From Floccularia luteovirens (taxonomy: Eukaryota > Basidiomycota > Agaricomycetes > Agaricales > Squamanitaceae): a DNA stretch of 64,000 nucleotides. Each line of letters starts with the position of its first letter. The stretch's first letter is position 1. The position numbers and the translations under genes were made by a program. The DNA lies in contig VSJF01000004.1 of assembly GCA_009739215.1 (NCBI GenBank), positions 620,001 through 684,000 on the forward strand, given 5' to 3'. The notes below the pieces were generated by a model. The model did not search any database. It saw nothing but the letters and a program-made list of their open reading frames with translations, and was not told where the DNA came from. Below, one piece after another: positions 14,261 through 25,904 of the stretch.

Positions 14261-15459
14261 ATATGTACTAAGTGGCCTTGAAACTACTAGCCCCCAATGC
14301 AATTGCAGGGAGCCCAAGTAAGTCAAATTGGGTGCTTGTGTAGGAATACCTGATCTGTATCGCACCACTTCGGTTTCAATCAGCTTTTGCGAACAGCAAT
14401 TTTTGGCTAGAGGGACGCAAGAATCATGAGCACAATAGCTTGAGCTTATTCTAATTAGGGTCTTTCTAGGTCGAACGATATAACTTCTGGGGACACAATT
14501 GGTGTCTGAGTACCCAACTACTTTCAGAAGTATTGGAGTGATGTAATTGCACGAATGTTATTTGTTTTGAATTCACCTAACTTATATAAAAATGTAACTT
14601 CGAAACGACACAACATCAAACATTGCCAACAATCAGGTACTCATTATCCGATCCTTCGACGCTACATTTAACAAATCCAACAATGCATAAGTGAAAGCAG
14701 AAATGAGTGGCGTCATTACCCGAATAAATATCAGGGTTACCAATGAAATTAGTAAAGTACTAGGCTAATCCAAGGCTAATGTGCTACAAAAGAGCAAGCG
14801 ATCCGAGGGATCAGCACAACACATGGTGAGTTGTGTCAATTGTCATCCTTTTATTCTTCCAATGAGATTATATCCACCTCCATTCCTTCCAGAACGTCTA
14901 TGGAAGAGCCAGCAGCTTTTATAAGTATCTTTTGTACTCTTCTGCCAGAAAAGGACGTCAGTAGCATCCTCTTTGTGAGAACAAAGGAAAGGAATTCCTC
15001 TCACAACTCTCACGAATAACCTTCGTAAATGATAGGTGGTAAGGCGATATATCTGGGGTATTTCGGCAAATGAAAAGGTCCGGATGCACGCCATTGCTGG
15101 CATGTTAGACTCCTGCTGATTTCAAGCTCTCGTAAGTATTTAGTTTTGTTATATAATTGTTATACAATTATGTATAATCTAGACGGCGATGCATGCCTGG
15201 TCAGCCGCATTGAAGTTGACCCCACATGTTCTCCAGGGAATCTTGCAAGCACAGAGAAGCGTCGCGTGGGATTAATCCATGCGTTTTCATGTTTCTTATT
15301 CGATACAGCCAATCACGGCACTGCGACCCCATTTCATTGTTCTTCGATTTCATATCATCCTACCGAAACTCGCAGTTCGATGTGTAAATAATTTACTCAT
15401 CGAAATAAGATATAAACCCATGGCTTTATTTCCCTTTTTTCACCCCTCTCGTGAAGTAC
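14261..15459. other. Intergenic, about 1.2 kb
   Basis: The rest of the gap upstream of the intact sedolisin. Short open stretches exist on both strands around 14831-15103 (62 and 86 codons), but they overlap, lack splice-compatible neighbours and resemble nothing I know. I see no RNA gene, transposon end or repeat. The final 200 bases should contain the sedolisin promoter. Confidence 0.5.
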
Positions 15460-18048
15460 ATGATGTGGGCTACCCTTCGCGCTTTAGTGTTTATTGCTTC
15501 CGTCTCAACAGCCTTTGGTGCAGCCACACCTGGCTTTATTCCCAAAGTCAAGGAGACCGTCCTGCCTCCTAGAGGATGGGCTAAACATAGTTCCCCTGCG
15601 CCTGACCACATCATTGCTCTCCGCATTGGACTTCCGCAGCCAAATTTTGGTGTCTTAGAAAAACATCTTTATGAAGTCAGTGATCCAGACCACGAACGCT
15701 ATGGCGATCATCTTTCGAAGGAGGAAGTTGAGGAGCTTGTTGCACCTCATCCCGAAAGCATCAATGCAGTAGACGAATGGCTGTCATCATATGGGATACA
15801 AGAAGACGACATAACACGCTCTCCGGCAAAAGATTGGGTGACTGTCAAACTTCCAGTGAGCTTAGTAGAGAAAATGCTTGATACGGTAGGCGTTCATGAC
15901 TTCAGCGTTTCACGTTGATTTACTAAAGTTGCGTTCATTTCAGACCTACCATGTTTGGAAACACACAAGCAGTGGTGATTATCTTGTCAGGACAACAAGC
16001 TATAGTCTTCCGAGTCACTTGCATGACCATATTGAAGTTGTTCAACCTTCGACTGCATTTGCCCGCTTCAAAGGCGCAAAGTCTACGATAGTTTGGGATG
16101 ATGACCAAGGAAACGTTTCAGATAAACCCCCGCAAAATGTCCAGCCGATTCATGATGCTAAATCCGGTCTTACAATCGATGCAAGTTGCAATACTACGAT
16201 TACCATCTCATGTTTGCAGCAATTATATAATGCTGTCGGATTTGTTCCCTCGGCAGCTGAAAATTCCGTTGGAATAACTGGATACCTGGAGCAGTTTGCT
16301 AATTTACAAGACTTGCAGGTATGTAACCAGCACTGACCAATTCTAGCTCTCATATGAATACTAATTTTCCCAAGTCATTCTACGCAGATCAACGTCCTGA
16401 TGCTCTCGGCTCTTCATTTAATTTCACCTCAGTAAAAGGCACATATGTTTTCCGGTTTTTACACTTATATTAATGATGTTGTCTTGAAGGTGGCCTAAAC
16501 AACCAAACCCTTGACGAAGCTGGAGCAGAAGCTAATCTAGATGTTCAATTTGCATTCGGAATTTCACACCCAGTTCCGGTATGATTTTTAATTTATTGAC
16601 CCTGTCGGATAGATGACCAACAAACATACAGGCTACATTCTACTCGACTGCTGGACGTCCACCATTCATTCCAGATGTCAATACTCCCACAGACTCCAAC
16701 GAGTGAGCCTGCATAGTTATTGACTTGCGTTATTATGTAGCTGATTAGCGTCTTAAAAGGCCGTACACTGACTGGCTTGATTTTGTCCTTTCAAATCCAA
16801 ATCCACCACATGCCATTTCCACAAGTTATGGCGATGACGAGCAGACAGGTAAACTATCCACTCCCATCTTTGTTTTGTCGAATTAACTTCATTTCGAAGT
16901 TCCGGAAACCTTTGCTAGACGAGCTTGCGCAGAATTTGCCCAACTTGGTACGTTAACCAAATTTACGTGGATACTTGCCGAGTCCCATTAACACACAATA
17001 TCAGGCGCTCGAGGTGTTTCTTTAATGTTCTCTTCTGGAGATGGCGGTGTTGGCGACAACGATCCAAACCCAGCCACTCAAACATGTTTCACCAACGATG
17101 GTCGCAACGTAACTCGTTTCATCCCCGGGTTCCCCGCTTCGTGAGTTCAACGCCTCGTGGATTCATTGTCAGTTTCGCTAATCTTCATTGGACAGTTGCC
17201 CATTGTAATTACACTTATATGCTATCCGAATCCCCTCTGATTTTATATCATACAGTGTCACTGCTGTAGGTGGAACAACCAACATTCTTCCCGAAGTTGC
17301 AGTTTCCCGTTTCTTCTCTGGAGGAGGATTCAGTAACGTTGTATGTTTGCTTTCCCTCGTTTTCTCCCTGATACTCAAATAAACCTGTTTGGTCATAGTT
17401 TGACCGACCTTCTTACCAAGATAACGCAGTAAAAGCTTTCCTCAAAACCCTTGCCCCAGGGACATACAAGGGACTATTCAACCCGTAAGGAATCGCTTAT
17501 GAGTTATGATATTGACTAAAAATCTGTGTCACAGAAACGGTCGTGTGAGTATAATGGGTCTGCCACAGCTCTCTCTCAACAATTGCTCATTCATTGAAAA
17601 AGGGTATCCCTGATGTCTCAGCACAATCTGACCGCTACAGAATCTTCCTTAGCGGAAGACCCGTTTTGATTGGAGGGACATCTGCATCTTCTCCTGCATT
17701 CACCGGATTCGTTGCCCTTCTTAATGATGTCCGTCTCAAGAACGGACAGAAACCATTAGGATTCTTGAACCCTCTTATCTATTCAAAAGGTATTAGTGGA
17801 TTCAACGACATCACTATAGGGCACAATTCTGGATGTGGCACTACTGGTTTCAATGTAAGTCTCTTTCGGCTAAATTATTTATTTTATATAAGATCTAATC
17901 ATAATTTCATAGGCTACAGAAGGATGGGATCCGGGTTAGTCCACTTTGTGCTTATGTTACAACTTAGTGCTCATCCACAAATCTTTCAGTTACTGGCCTT
18001 GGAACACCGAACTTTGGGAAGCTGAAAGACTTGGTTACAAGTAATTAG
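15460..18048 (+). CDS. Secreted sedolisin, peptidase family S53
   Basis: Acid-acting serine-carboxyl peptidase of the tripeptidyl-peptidase/aorsin/grifolisin type. Fifteen exons: 15460-15885, 15944-16318, 16375-16438, 16490-16578, 16632-16702, 16760-16848, 16900-16947, 17005-17140, 17196-17204, 17256-17340, 17399-17484, 17535-17544, 17603-17854, 17913-17934, 17990-18048; 606 residues. The signal peptide is residues 1-21. The propeptide runs to about 190. Catalytic Glu302 and Asp306 (EAGAEANLD), oxyanion Asp400 (SSGDGGV) and Ser523 (GGTSASSP) are present, as is the calcium site near Asp586 (GWDPVTGLGTP). Exon 9 is 9 bases and exon 12 is 10 bases; exon 9 supplies the Cys-Pro of ASCPFVTAVGGT. 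The intron after exon 3 appears to start with GC. I start at the ATG at 15460, not the in-frame GTG at 15451. Confidence 0.92.
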
Positions 18049-18305
18049 GTTCTGTTTAGATGTCAAATATTGTAGGAAGGTATATGTATACGGCACACGA
18101 AAATGACACGAAAATAAAGTGGTGTTATCTTTATAAGAAACGTCCTTCGGTGCGGTGCCAACGCTCCCAAGACACCAATTCAGTAAACATAACATATGCA
18201 ATATACGCCTGAGAATCAGAATATAAGTGATACTCAGTTGCTCAATATAATATCAAGAGCTTCAGTTACCTACGGACATAGTATATAAAAAAGCTTATCA
18301 CTTCG

Positions 18306-19493
18306 TCATTTGCGCATCCTTTTCTTAAAGCGTTCCATAACCTGGTCAAGAAACGTGTTAACAAACGATACACCCAAATTTGAAGATGTAACACATACCA
18401 CTTCATCTGTTGCCATCTGCGATTTCTCCTGGTTGGACCTTTTAGGAGAATAATCTTGTGGGGGCATTCCCATAGCTTCCAATTTGGCATCTCTCAGGAT
18501 GTCTGCGTCAGACTTTGCTCTCAGGTTAGGTCTGTAGACTATATTAGAGGTCAGTTCAGGGTATATGAACCAGTTTATTGCACTCACATCTTGAAGCTGC
18601 CAAGTGCTCTTCGTCATTGTTGACTCGTTTACGATCATGTCGTTCTTCCGCAACTACCCTTTTAGCTTTCTCTGTCTCTTCGATATTCTTCAGTCTCGTA
18701 CTGAATTTCACAATCGAATCAGCAAGTACCATGCAATGGCAGTGATATACTCGATGACTCACTCCATTCCCAAGTCTACCTCAGGTATTGCAGTGAGCAT
18801 AGTCAGACTATTTGTCACATTGCCTTCATCCGCAGGGGGATTTTGTTTGTCGACTTTCCACTTGTCTGCAATGCGGTACAAGGCCTCTTGAGGGTCTACT
18901 GGTCTGTCATTTTCATCGTCTGAATCTTCTCGGGGTCTACTGCGTATCTTGAGATTTTCTTCAATATACGCCATCCTAGAAGGATGTAGCTTGTCAACGA
19001 TCCACAAATCATCCAATAGAGCAGCATGCATACATATGTTTATCGACATCCAGAGCATTTGTCTGTTGTGTGAAGTTGTCAGCTCTTACAACCCTTCTGG
19101 CCTTAGCTTCTTTCTCTTCTTCATCCCTATTGAGTTGTCAGTTGTGAGCCATATGTAGTACTCCGAGAGTGAAGCGGGACACACTCTTCTTCATCAACAG
19201 TAGCTCCTTTTCTCAATCCTCCTTGGTCAATGGGCTCGCGAGGCCTTTTCTTCTTCTTGACGTCCCCTTTGTTCAATTTCGCAACATCAATTCCTTGCCT
19301 TCCCTTTCTCAATTTGCGCAGCTCGATCAAGTCTGCCAGGCTTTATTTAAACCCTGGTTATAAGTATATATGCATATTCACTAGGTTTGCCTACTCACGG
19401 TACATCCTCAGCTTGTTGTTCTTCCTCCTTTTCCTCCTTTTCGAGAGATATTTCTCGTACACGAGGCTGAGGACGGGTTCGCTTTTTGATCAT
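18306..19493 (-). CDS. C9orf78/Tls1-like (HCA59 family) splicing-associated protein
   Basis: Members include human C9orf78 and fission yeast Tls1, which associate with spliceosomal helicase Brr2 and affect splicing and telomere silencing. Seven exons in reading order: 19399-19493, 19185-19340, 19034-19126, 18763-18975, 18588-18700, 18399-18538, 18306-18341; 281 residues. Family landmarks appear in order: a basic start (MIKKRTRPQPRV), ELRKLRKGRQGIDVAKLNKG, MAYIEENLKIR, LTAIPEVDLGMDTRLKNIEE, EKAKRVVAEERHDRKRVN and the C-terminal VMERFKKRMRK. It is probably nuclear. The 36-base last exon is required to add the conserved ERFKKR ending. It shares the strand with the unknown protein upstream (start of gap at 19494). 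Confidence 0.88.
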
Positions 19494-19685
19494 TTGTGTA
19501 ACAGCTACCGTTTGGATGTGGCTGTGCTTCACAGTTTATAAGCAAATAAGCAACTAATCAATCGGGCAAGGAGAATGGTAGAGTTATTATAAAATCTGTT
19601 AAAACAAGATGGAAGACCACAGGAATCCAGCACACTCTGCATAAGAGGTATATACATTTACACTGTACTATCAAGTCCACTCAAA

Positions 19686-21063
19686 CTACTCAAACACGTT
19701 TTCGTTTTCTGTGGAACTTGGTGTTGGATATGCCGTCGGCTCTCCAACAGGAGGAACATGATCTTCCGTTCCACTCAAGGGTGATGGTGGCTCAGGGCGG
19801 TCGACTGGAGCTGGAATCACGACGGGGGAGGAATGTCGAGATATTATCGACTCAGGGGCACGGATTCCTCCCCGGCGTAGTCTGGGTGCCGGGATATGTA
19901 CTCGTTCATCGCTGGTCTCAGACCCAGTGGGTAACGTATTAGCTATACGTGTTGGATAAGATACCCAAGTAGGTTGTTCTATGACAGTATAAGACGTAGA
20001 TTCCTCTCCAGATCCGGTGGCATTTGATTCAGCCATTTCTGACCAAGGAAAGTCATTGAAAGACTCGTGCCTCCTTATACGGCTGAAAGGAAAGAATCTA
20101 CGTGCTGATTGGGAGCTTCTGCTCCATGTCGCGTCCCGCGGCTCGGTCACACCTTCAGCAGCCTCAGACCGTGCACTCAGAGAATCCCTGGTTGATGAAC
20201 GACGTCGATGCGTGAAGTCATTGAAATCCACAGTTCTCGATCGCGCAGCACGACGGATTGAAGGCTGCCTGACGAGAGTTGAGGTGTTTGAAGTAGGTGC
20301 TGGGAGTGGTATAGACCATGGTCCGCTGCGGCCACTTAATGTAGGTGAGGGTAGCGACGAGTTGAGAAAGTCATCGATAGGAGGAGGGGATGGACTTGCT
20401 ACTAATCGCCTAGAGGTCGTAGAGCTTGGCCAAGTATCAAATGCATCGTACAAGGCGGAATTAACTCGAGCGCCTTCAATAGATGCTACAGTTTCCAGCA
20501 TACTATCAAATTCATCCTCATCTTCTTCCAAGTCCATTTCAACATTAGGAGGGTGCGTATAATTTTGATTCCTTCTTCCTATATGACGTCGCACGGAAGA
20601 GCGCTCACGATAGATACGCAAAGGGGTTGCAAGTAACCGCAAGCTTTTGGCAGTCCGATCTGCAATTAATCTTCTGTCACCGACGTTGGGGCGAGTTAGT
20701 CGTTCAGCAAGTTCCTGTAGCAAGAGAGGCTAAGTATACAAAAGATGACTAAGTAGCTAAAGCTCACTTTGACTAGGATGTCAATGAGTGAGGTAGTAAA
20801 TGAATCTCCCGGGTCTAAGTCCCTGACAAAGTTTTCATAACTGATCGAAGGGTCTTTTTCTACAGCTGCGCGATTGATGGCACCGGACCTAGTATTGAAA
20901 CACAATGAACAACTGTTCGTAAGATAGCGGCCCAGAAAATGCGTGCATACACTAATGCAGATATTTTTCTTTGCAGTGTATTGTCAACATAATCTGGGGT
21001 CCTGAGAGGAACATGTAAGTGAATATTTAGGGCTGGGGAACAAGGGCCGCACCATTTGCCCAT
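19686..21063 (-). CDS. Uncharacterised Ser/Arg/Pro-rich protein
   Basis: I do not recognise this protein. Exons in reading order: 20951-21063, 20768-20888, 19686-20714; 420 residues. The first about 80 residues look folded and conserved-like (MGKWCGPCSPALNIHLHV, TPDYVDNTLQRKISALVSGA, then DPGDSFTTSLIDILVKELAE). The CxxC near residue 5 is not in a thioredoxin context. The remainder is low-complexity and likely disordered: a short acidic run (EEDEDEFDSMLE), many RRSS and SPSPPP clusters and basic patches. The start is the ATG at 21063, which clears the stop of the dynein gene by 139 bases on the same strand. A role in signalling or scaffolding would be speculation. Confidence 0.7.
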
Positions 21064-21202
21064 GATGAATGAGGGGTACGACGAGCAGAGGGGTAGAGGA
21101 GGTGGAGGTCGGAGACAAAGGAAAGATTTCTCAAGGAGCCAAACAACGAACAACACAAGTGTGGCTGAAGAGGAACTCTGATTAACACACTGACAGCCTA
21201 AT

Positions 21203-23108
21203 CTACATACTCCCCTCGTCCGCCCCGTTCGCTCCCCGCGTTGTTCCTCGTCCCGTCCCACCCCCTGCGCTCGCCCCAGCCCTATCTTTTGAACTCAATA
21301 GACTCTGAAAGAAATTCTGCAGAACCTCATGCTGTGTTTGCCCTCCTGTCGGACTTGGTGTTGCAAGAGGTGTAGGTGACGATGGCTGTCGCCCTGCTAG
21401 ACTGTTGGGTGACGTTGGTGATGCCCCTAGGACCGTCAGACCTGCTGGTCTGTTTATCCCGCCAGTCGCACGCCCTGCGAGTCGCCGTGCGGCTGCATCA
21501 GCAGAACTCGCGCTAACTGCCCCTCCTCCGATACCAATTTCCATCTCCGAAAGAGCTCGCTCTACAGTTGGTAGATTGAAACTGCTGCTTCCCAATGGCC
21601 CAACAATCCCAGCAGCGGCACCTGCAATATCTGTGGGATTTCTGAATGCACCCCTTGGATCACGATCTGATTTCTTCGCGTTCTCGTCATAATTTTTGGC
21701 AAGGAAAGTTTGTTCTGGTACTGGATTGTTGAATGGGGGTAAAGGTGGTGGCTTCAAGTAGATGAATGGGATGATAAAGTTGAGTCATGAATTGAAGTAC
21801 TCACCTTCGCACCCTGATCTGGAACCAATGACGCGAACAACTTTTTGGCACCAGCTTCCCCCGCTTCATCACTATTTAAATCTCTTTCCCATGACTCACC
21901 CCACAGTTTAGCATCAAACCCATCTCTCATGACTGATATCTTTCCCCAACTATCCCATCCGGCAGGAACTACAATTCGGTCGCGATCCAGGGTATTTGGT
22001 TTATGGTGGAACGGAATCGGATTCCGAACGGTTGCCTGTGCTTCTCCTTGCGAGGCAATGTTGGGTACAGGGATAGTGGGCATGAAAAGAAGATGTAGCG
22101 CATATTGCCGCAATACTTGTAAGTTGGCGGGTAAAGGTGTCGTGTAAAAGAGAGCTGCCCCATCTCATAAAATACCTTAATCATTCTCTGGTAAGTGTGA
22201 GATGTAAACCCGCATACATTTAAGGCATATCGTGCGCAACACTTGCATCACTCCGTCAGTCCTTTCCTCCCATTCCCCTCCCTTCCCTTTCACCATGCCG
22301 CCCATTCCGGATGCGCCTGCTGCCATATCATTACTTTCATCTATGAGGTCAGCTTTTGTGCAAGTGACAATTATAGGCAGTCCAGCGGAATTATGTGTTA
22401 GTGTTCCTGGCCCTAAAGGAAGTAATGTGCTCGAAAGAGTAGAATTAGTTGCAGGCAATGGGTCAGATGATGGTTCAGTGTAGTGTTGCAAATACGACTG
22501 GACTGTTGACAACCATTAGAATTAGACACGAATTACTAAATATTAAAATGTACACACGCCGTTCACGATTTTCCTCGCGAATGACTTCTAGTTCTCGTGC
22601 CCCATCTCCTTTTGCCCAGTTTTCGACCCATGCGAGCCACATTTGCAACTCCTCCACAAATGACCACGGACGCGTCCAATCGAGAGCGATGATAACTAAA
22701 GTATTAGAAAGTGTCGTTCGGGGAAGTAGGAAGTGGGGAATTAGATTCGTATATGATGGCAACGCAGAACGGACTGTATAGACAGATAATCGTGCCAGTG
22801 TATCTATATGGAAAACAGTGAGGTAAAGGGAAAAGGTGTGGCAGAGTAAGCTAACCTTCATCCCCATCATCCCGCACGTTAGCAAAGTCATATCCAAGGG
22901 CAAAATCACTTTTCTGATCTTCCTTGCCTTCGTCTGATGCAGATTTTTGTAACAGAGCTGATACAAGTGTTGACTTGCCGGTGGATGGCTGGCCAAGGAC
23001 TAGAATGTTTTTGGAGGGTATTGAGCGCGACGAAGATACAGAATCTAAGATGGAAGACCACAAGTCTTGTGGTGGTGCATCTGGGGAGGAAGAACGCGAG
23101 CCGTCCAT
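21203..23108 (-). CDS. Cytoplasmic dynein light intermediate chain
   Basis: DLIC binds dynein heavy chain and links the motor to cargo adaptors. Exons in reading order: 22856-23108, 22558-22803, 22218-22502, 21805-22163, 21203-21751; 563 residues. A Ras-like GTPase fold occupies roughly residues 33-300, with the P-loop GQPSTGKST at 39-47, LVIIALDWTRPWSFVEEL and the guanine-base-like TCTKADLIDES. FYTTPLPANLQVLRQYALHLLF and DRIVVPAGWDSWGKISVMRDGFD are strong DLIC family segments. The C-terminal 190 residues are Pro/Ser/Gly/Ala-rich, with a short helix NFFQSLLSSKD resembling the adaptor-binding helix of animal DLIC; that match is inferred. It is divergent from TIP41 across 125 bases. Confidence 0.88.
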
Positions 23109-23233
23109 ATTCTAGGAGACTTGCTGGTATGAAAGGAAAAGAAATACCTTGGATGCCGTTTTTGGATTTCAGATTCCGATACCTTATCGACCTCCGTATA
23201 CGGTTAATACTGTAAACCAGAATCATTATCATT

Positions 23234-24330
23234 ATGTCTACAGAACATACAGTCCCAATCCCAAAGCACAAACTATATGAGTCCCCAAATTCTCGATCTA
23301 TCGAAGTATATGATTGGGTTATCACGGCATCTACGAACCCTATATCAAATGCCCCAGATTGTGACGCCCTTCAATCATCCCTAGGGATTCCTTTGCCAGA
23401 AATGACATTTGGAAGTAATTTTCTTGAGCTTAAACACCGCCCCACATCCTGGAAATACTCATTTTCCACCAAAAACGCGCTGAAATTTGTCAAGAAAGGA
23501 GAACTTGGAGAAGGCGATGGTGGTGTCAAAGTTGGATACGCTGATAAATGGCTGAGCAGCAGGCAGGCATTGTCCTTCTCATGAACAATTGTGTCCCACC
23601 TAAAGAACGATTCATGCGGATAGAATAGATCCTAAATCACTTGCACCGATGCCTAATACAGTCCCCACAAAACCATATGATTGGACATACACAACTGCTT
23701 ACCCAGGCCACCAAGAGATATCTGACGCGGAAAACCTAGAACCACCCTCATGGGACCTTGCTGATCCAGAGAACTCTTCCCATGTGATCCCAATTGCAGA
23801 ACTGACGCGGCCAGACCCTATTCTATTTTATGCAGAAATTCCCTTATTTGAGGATGAATTACATGACAATGGTTCATCTTCATTACTTGTCCGCATTGTA
23901 AGTAACCTTGGCACATCCTCACTAATATAATAATAATTTCCAATGCTAGCGCGTAATGCCTTCCTGTTTCTTCATCCTATCACGTTTTATTCTTCGCGTC
24001 GATAATGTACTATTCCGAACCTTTGACACCCGTATATATCACTCATTCGCCTCTTCGCCCCCTTTAATCATCCGAGAGACGAGTGGGAGAGAAGCACCAT
24101 ACGAGAGTGTGAGAAGGGTATGTTATTTTTTGCACTTTACACTCATTTACTAACCAATCCGCTCCTGTAATAAGCATCTTCCAAAACGCGATGATTTAAC
24201 ACCACTCACCGACCCTGGGTTCATTGCAAAGATCCTAGGTGACATACCAACTTTTGTCTCCCAAAAAGAAGGCGCAAAAACAGGATGGAGAGAGCTATGT
24301 ACTAGATTGGAAAACTTCACTCTACGGTGA
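23234..24330 (+). CDS. TIP41: TIP41, TOR-pathway regulator of PP2A-type phosphatases
   Basis: Tip41 interacts with Tap42 and PP2A-like catalytic subunits downstream of TOR. Exons 23234-23571, 23624-23897, 23950-24117 and 24175-24330; 311 residues. Highly diagnostic stretches: LPEMTFGSNFLEL, KPYDWTYTTAYPGHQE, LTRPDPILFYAEIPLFEDEL, RIRVMPSCFFILSRF, LRVDNVLFRTFDTRIYH, IIRETSGREAPYE and the ending GWRELCTRLENFTLR. The first intron donor is the weak point: I chose GTCCTT at 23572, which leaves SSRQALIDPK, but a GC donor a few bases earlier would also keep phase. It is divergent from the dynein subunit gene and convergent with TAF12. Confidence 0.93.
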
Positions 24331-24456
24331 CAGTCAATAGATAAACGCTATTCAAAATTAGCAGGTACTTGAGAAATGATGTATGAATACTCTCGCAATA
24401 CCACATTTTATATTATACAAATCGTATGTAATTGCTTTGAAACATGGCAATAGATC

Positions 24457-25723
24457 TTAGATTAACTTGTTCTCCCTCTTTGACTGTTGCACCTGAGCTA
24501 GTCGCTGACTTCGTAATGTCATATGCTGCCCTTGTGCAACCTTCTTATTTGTTGCAGTTGGGGCAGAAGGGATGACTGAAGATTGGGAAAGTGAGATGCG
24601 AGTTTCATCCGACGAAAAGCCTGGTATACGAATATTGTGATTACGTTCTACATTTAGGGGTTGGCTAAGCATGTCATCTGAATGAAAGGAAGTTTTACCA
24701 AGGTGAAGTTGGAGATCTCGAACATCCAATGTATCGCTGCCGCGATGTTTAGCCAAACGACACGCAAAGTTGGTAACAGAATCAATAAATTCATCAGCAA
24801 TGGAAAGTAGGAGCTGAAAGTTACATTAGCATCTTGATAAAGTCTCACATGAGAAATCACCAACATCCTCGACTTCCGGTTCAATCTTCACATTTGGATC
24901 AACGCTAGCCACAAGATCTTGTATTGTTCTTCTCATACTTTGGTCGCCAGGGGTGCTCTTCCTCCGTGAACGAGTATCATCAGCATTTAACATGCTTGCA
25001 TCCTCTGGAACACGCGCGATCTGTGCGGGGGTACCTACCCACAATATAACAGTAGTAAGTACAGGTATTTTTATGCTCCAAATGACGGTACATGCCGGAT
25101 ACACGTCCACTTGGAACACCACCAGTCAAGGTTGGTCTTGTTTGTGTCCATTGAACTGGGCCGGGATTGGTGGGGCTGAGAGTTGCGCTTATGGGGGGAT
25201 ACAGGTCCGCAGGATTTGAAACACCAAAGTTGGGTCCCAAGGAACTCGTTTCCAATCCAGCTTTGAACGCCGGATGTGTCGAGCTTTGAGCGCTTGCAGC
25301 AGGTGGCGCAGGCTATTACGAAGATTTAAATTTATAATGGTGAATCGAACGCGACCAGTAAGTTGGTCAGTCCTCTCTTGTATTTAGTTAAAATTCAGCA
25401 TGGCTTACTTTATATCTATCAGCAAATTGTTTGAGCTACACTCCACACATAGATGGAATGTTCTTTAAATTCAGATATCGGATATGTCATGGAAACATAC
25501 GGACCTGCAGAATTTGCGCCTGTGTGAGGCGGCCTTGCTTTACAAGGGTCGACATATTTGCTATGAGAAACTGGGATATACGGTCATTGGTTAATGGTTC
25601 GCCTGTTTGCGACTTGAGCAATGTGCCCAGAGCATTGATGACTTCAGCAGGACCTTGCTCTGGATTGAGAGCTTGAGTATTCGCTGTGCTTGACCCAGCT
25701 GCTTGATTAGGTTGATCGACCAT
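24457..25723 (-). CDS. TAF12: TFIID/SAGA subunit TAF12, histone-fold protein
   Basis: TAF12 pairs with TAF4 through an H2B-like histone fold in TFIID and with Ada1 in SAGA. Exons in reading order: 25505-25723, 25409-25435, 25105-25312, 24865-25034, 24699-24813, 24457-24647; 309 residues. The fold is at about residues 195-265: [59 protein letters not shown]. Exon 2 is a 27-base microexon encoding LKQFADRYK. The last intron (24648-24698, 51 bases) splits LQLHL from ERNHN and is open and in frame; leaving it in would insert 17 residues into the histone fold, so splicing there decides function. It is divergent from RRS1 with 181 bases between starts. Confidence 0.93.
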
Positions 25724-25904
25724 CTTCAAATAGGTGTAGTAGACTTTTTTAAGAATGAGTATCAAGTCAAGTCTTGGTTCATGAGGATAAGCGTGATCTG
25801 AATGGTAATCATATTTGGTAACACCTTCTGTAACAAACAAATGCCCACCATTGGAATTTTCAGCACTTCAGACCAAAAAAAAATAAACCATCTAAATATC
25901 ATAC

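Noticed and set aside
14831..15103. Opposed 62- and 86-codon frames upstream of the sedolisin
   Set aside because: They overlap each other, lack any motif or splice context and have no paralogous match in the window.
15451..15459. Sedolisin start at 15451
   Set aside because: It is a GTG codon; the ATG at 15460 gives a normal signal peptide.
20017..20562. 181-codon plus-strand frame
   Set aside because: It is the antisense shadow of the Ser/Arg/Pro-rich exon of the minus-strand protein at 19686-21063, whose codon bias opens the opposite strand.
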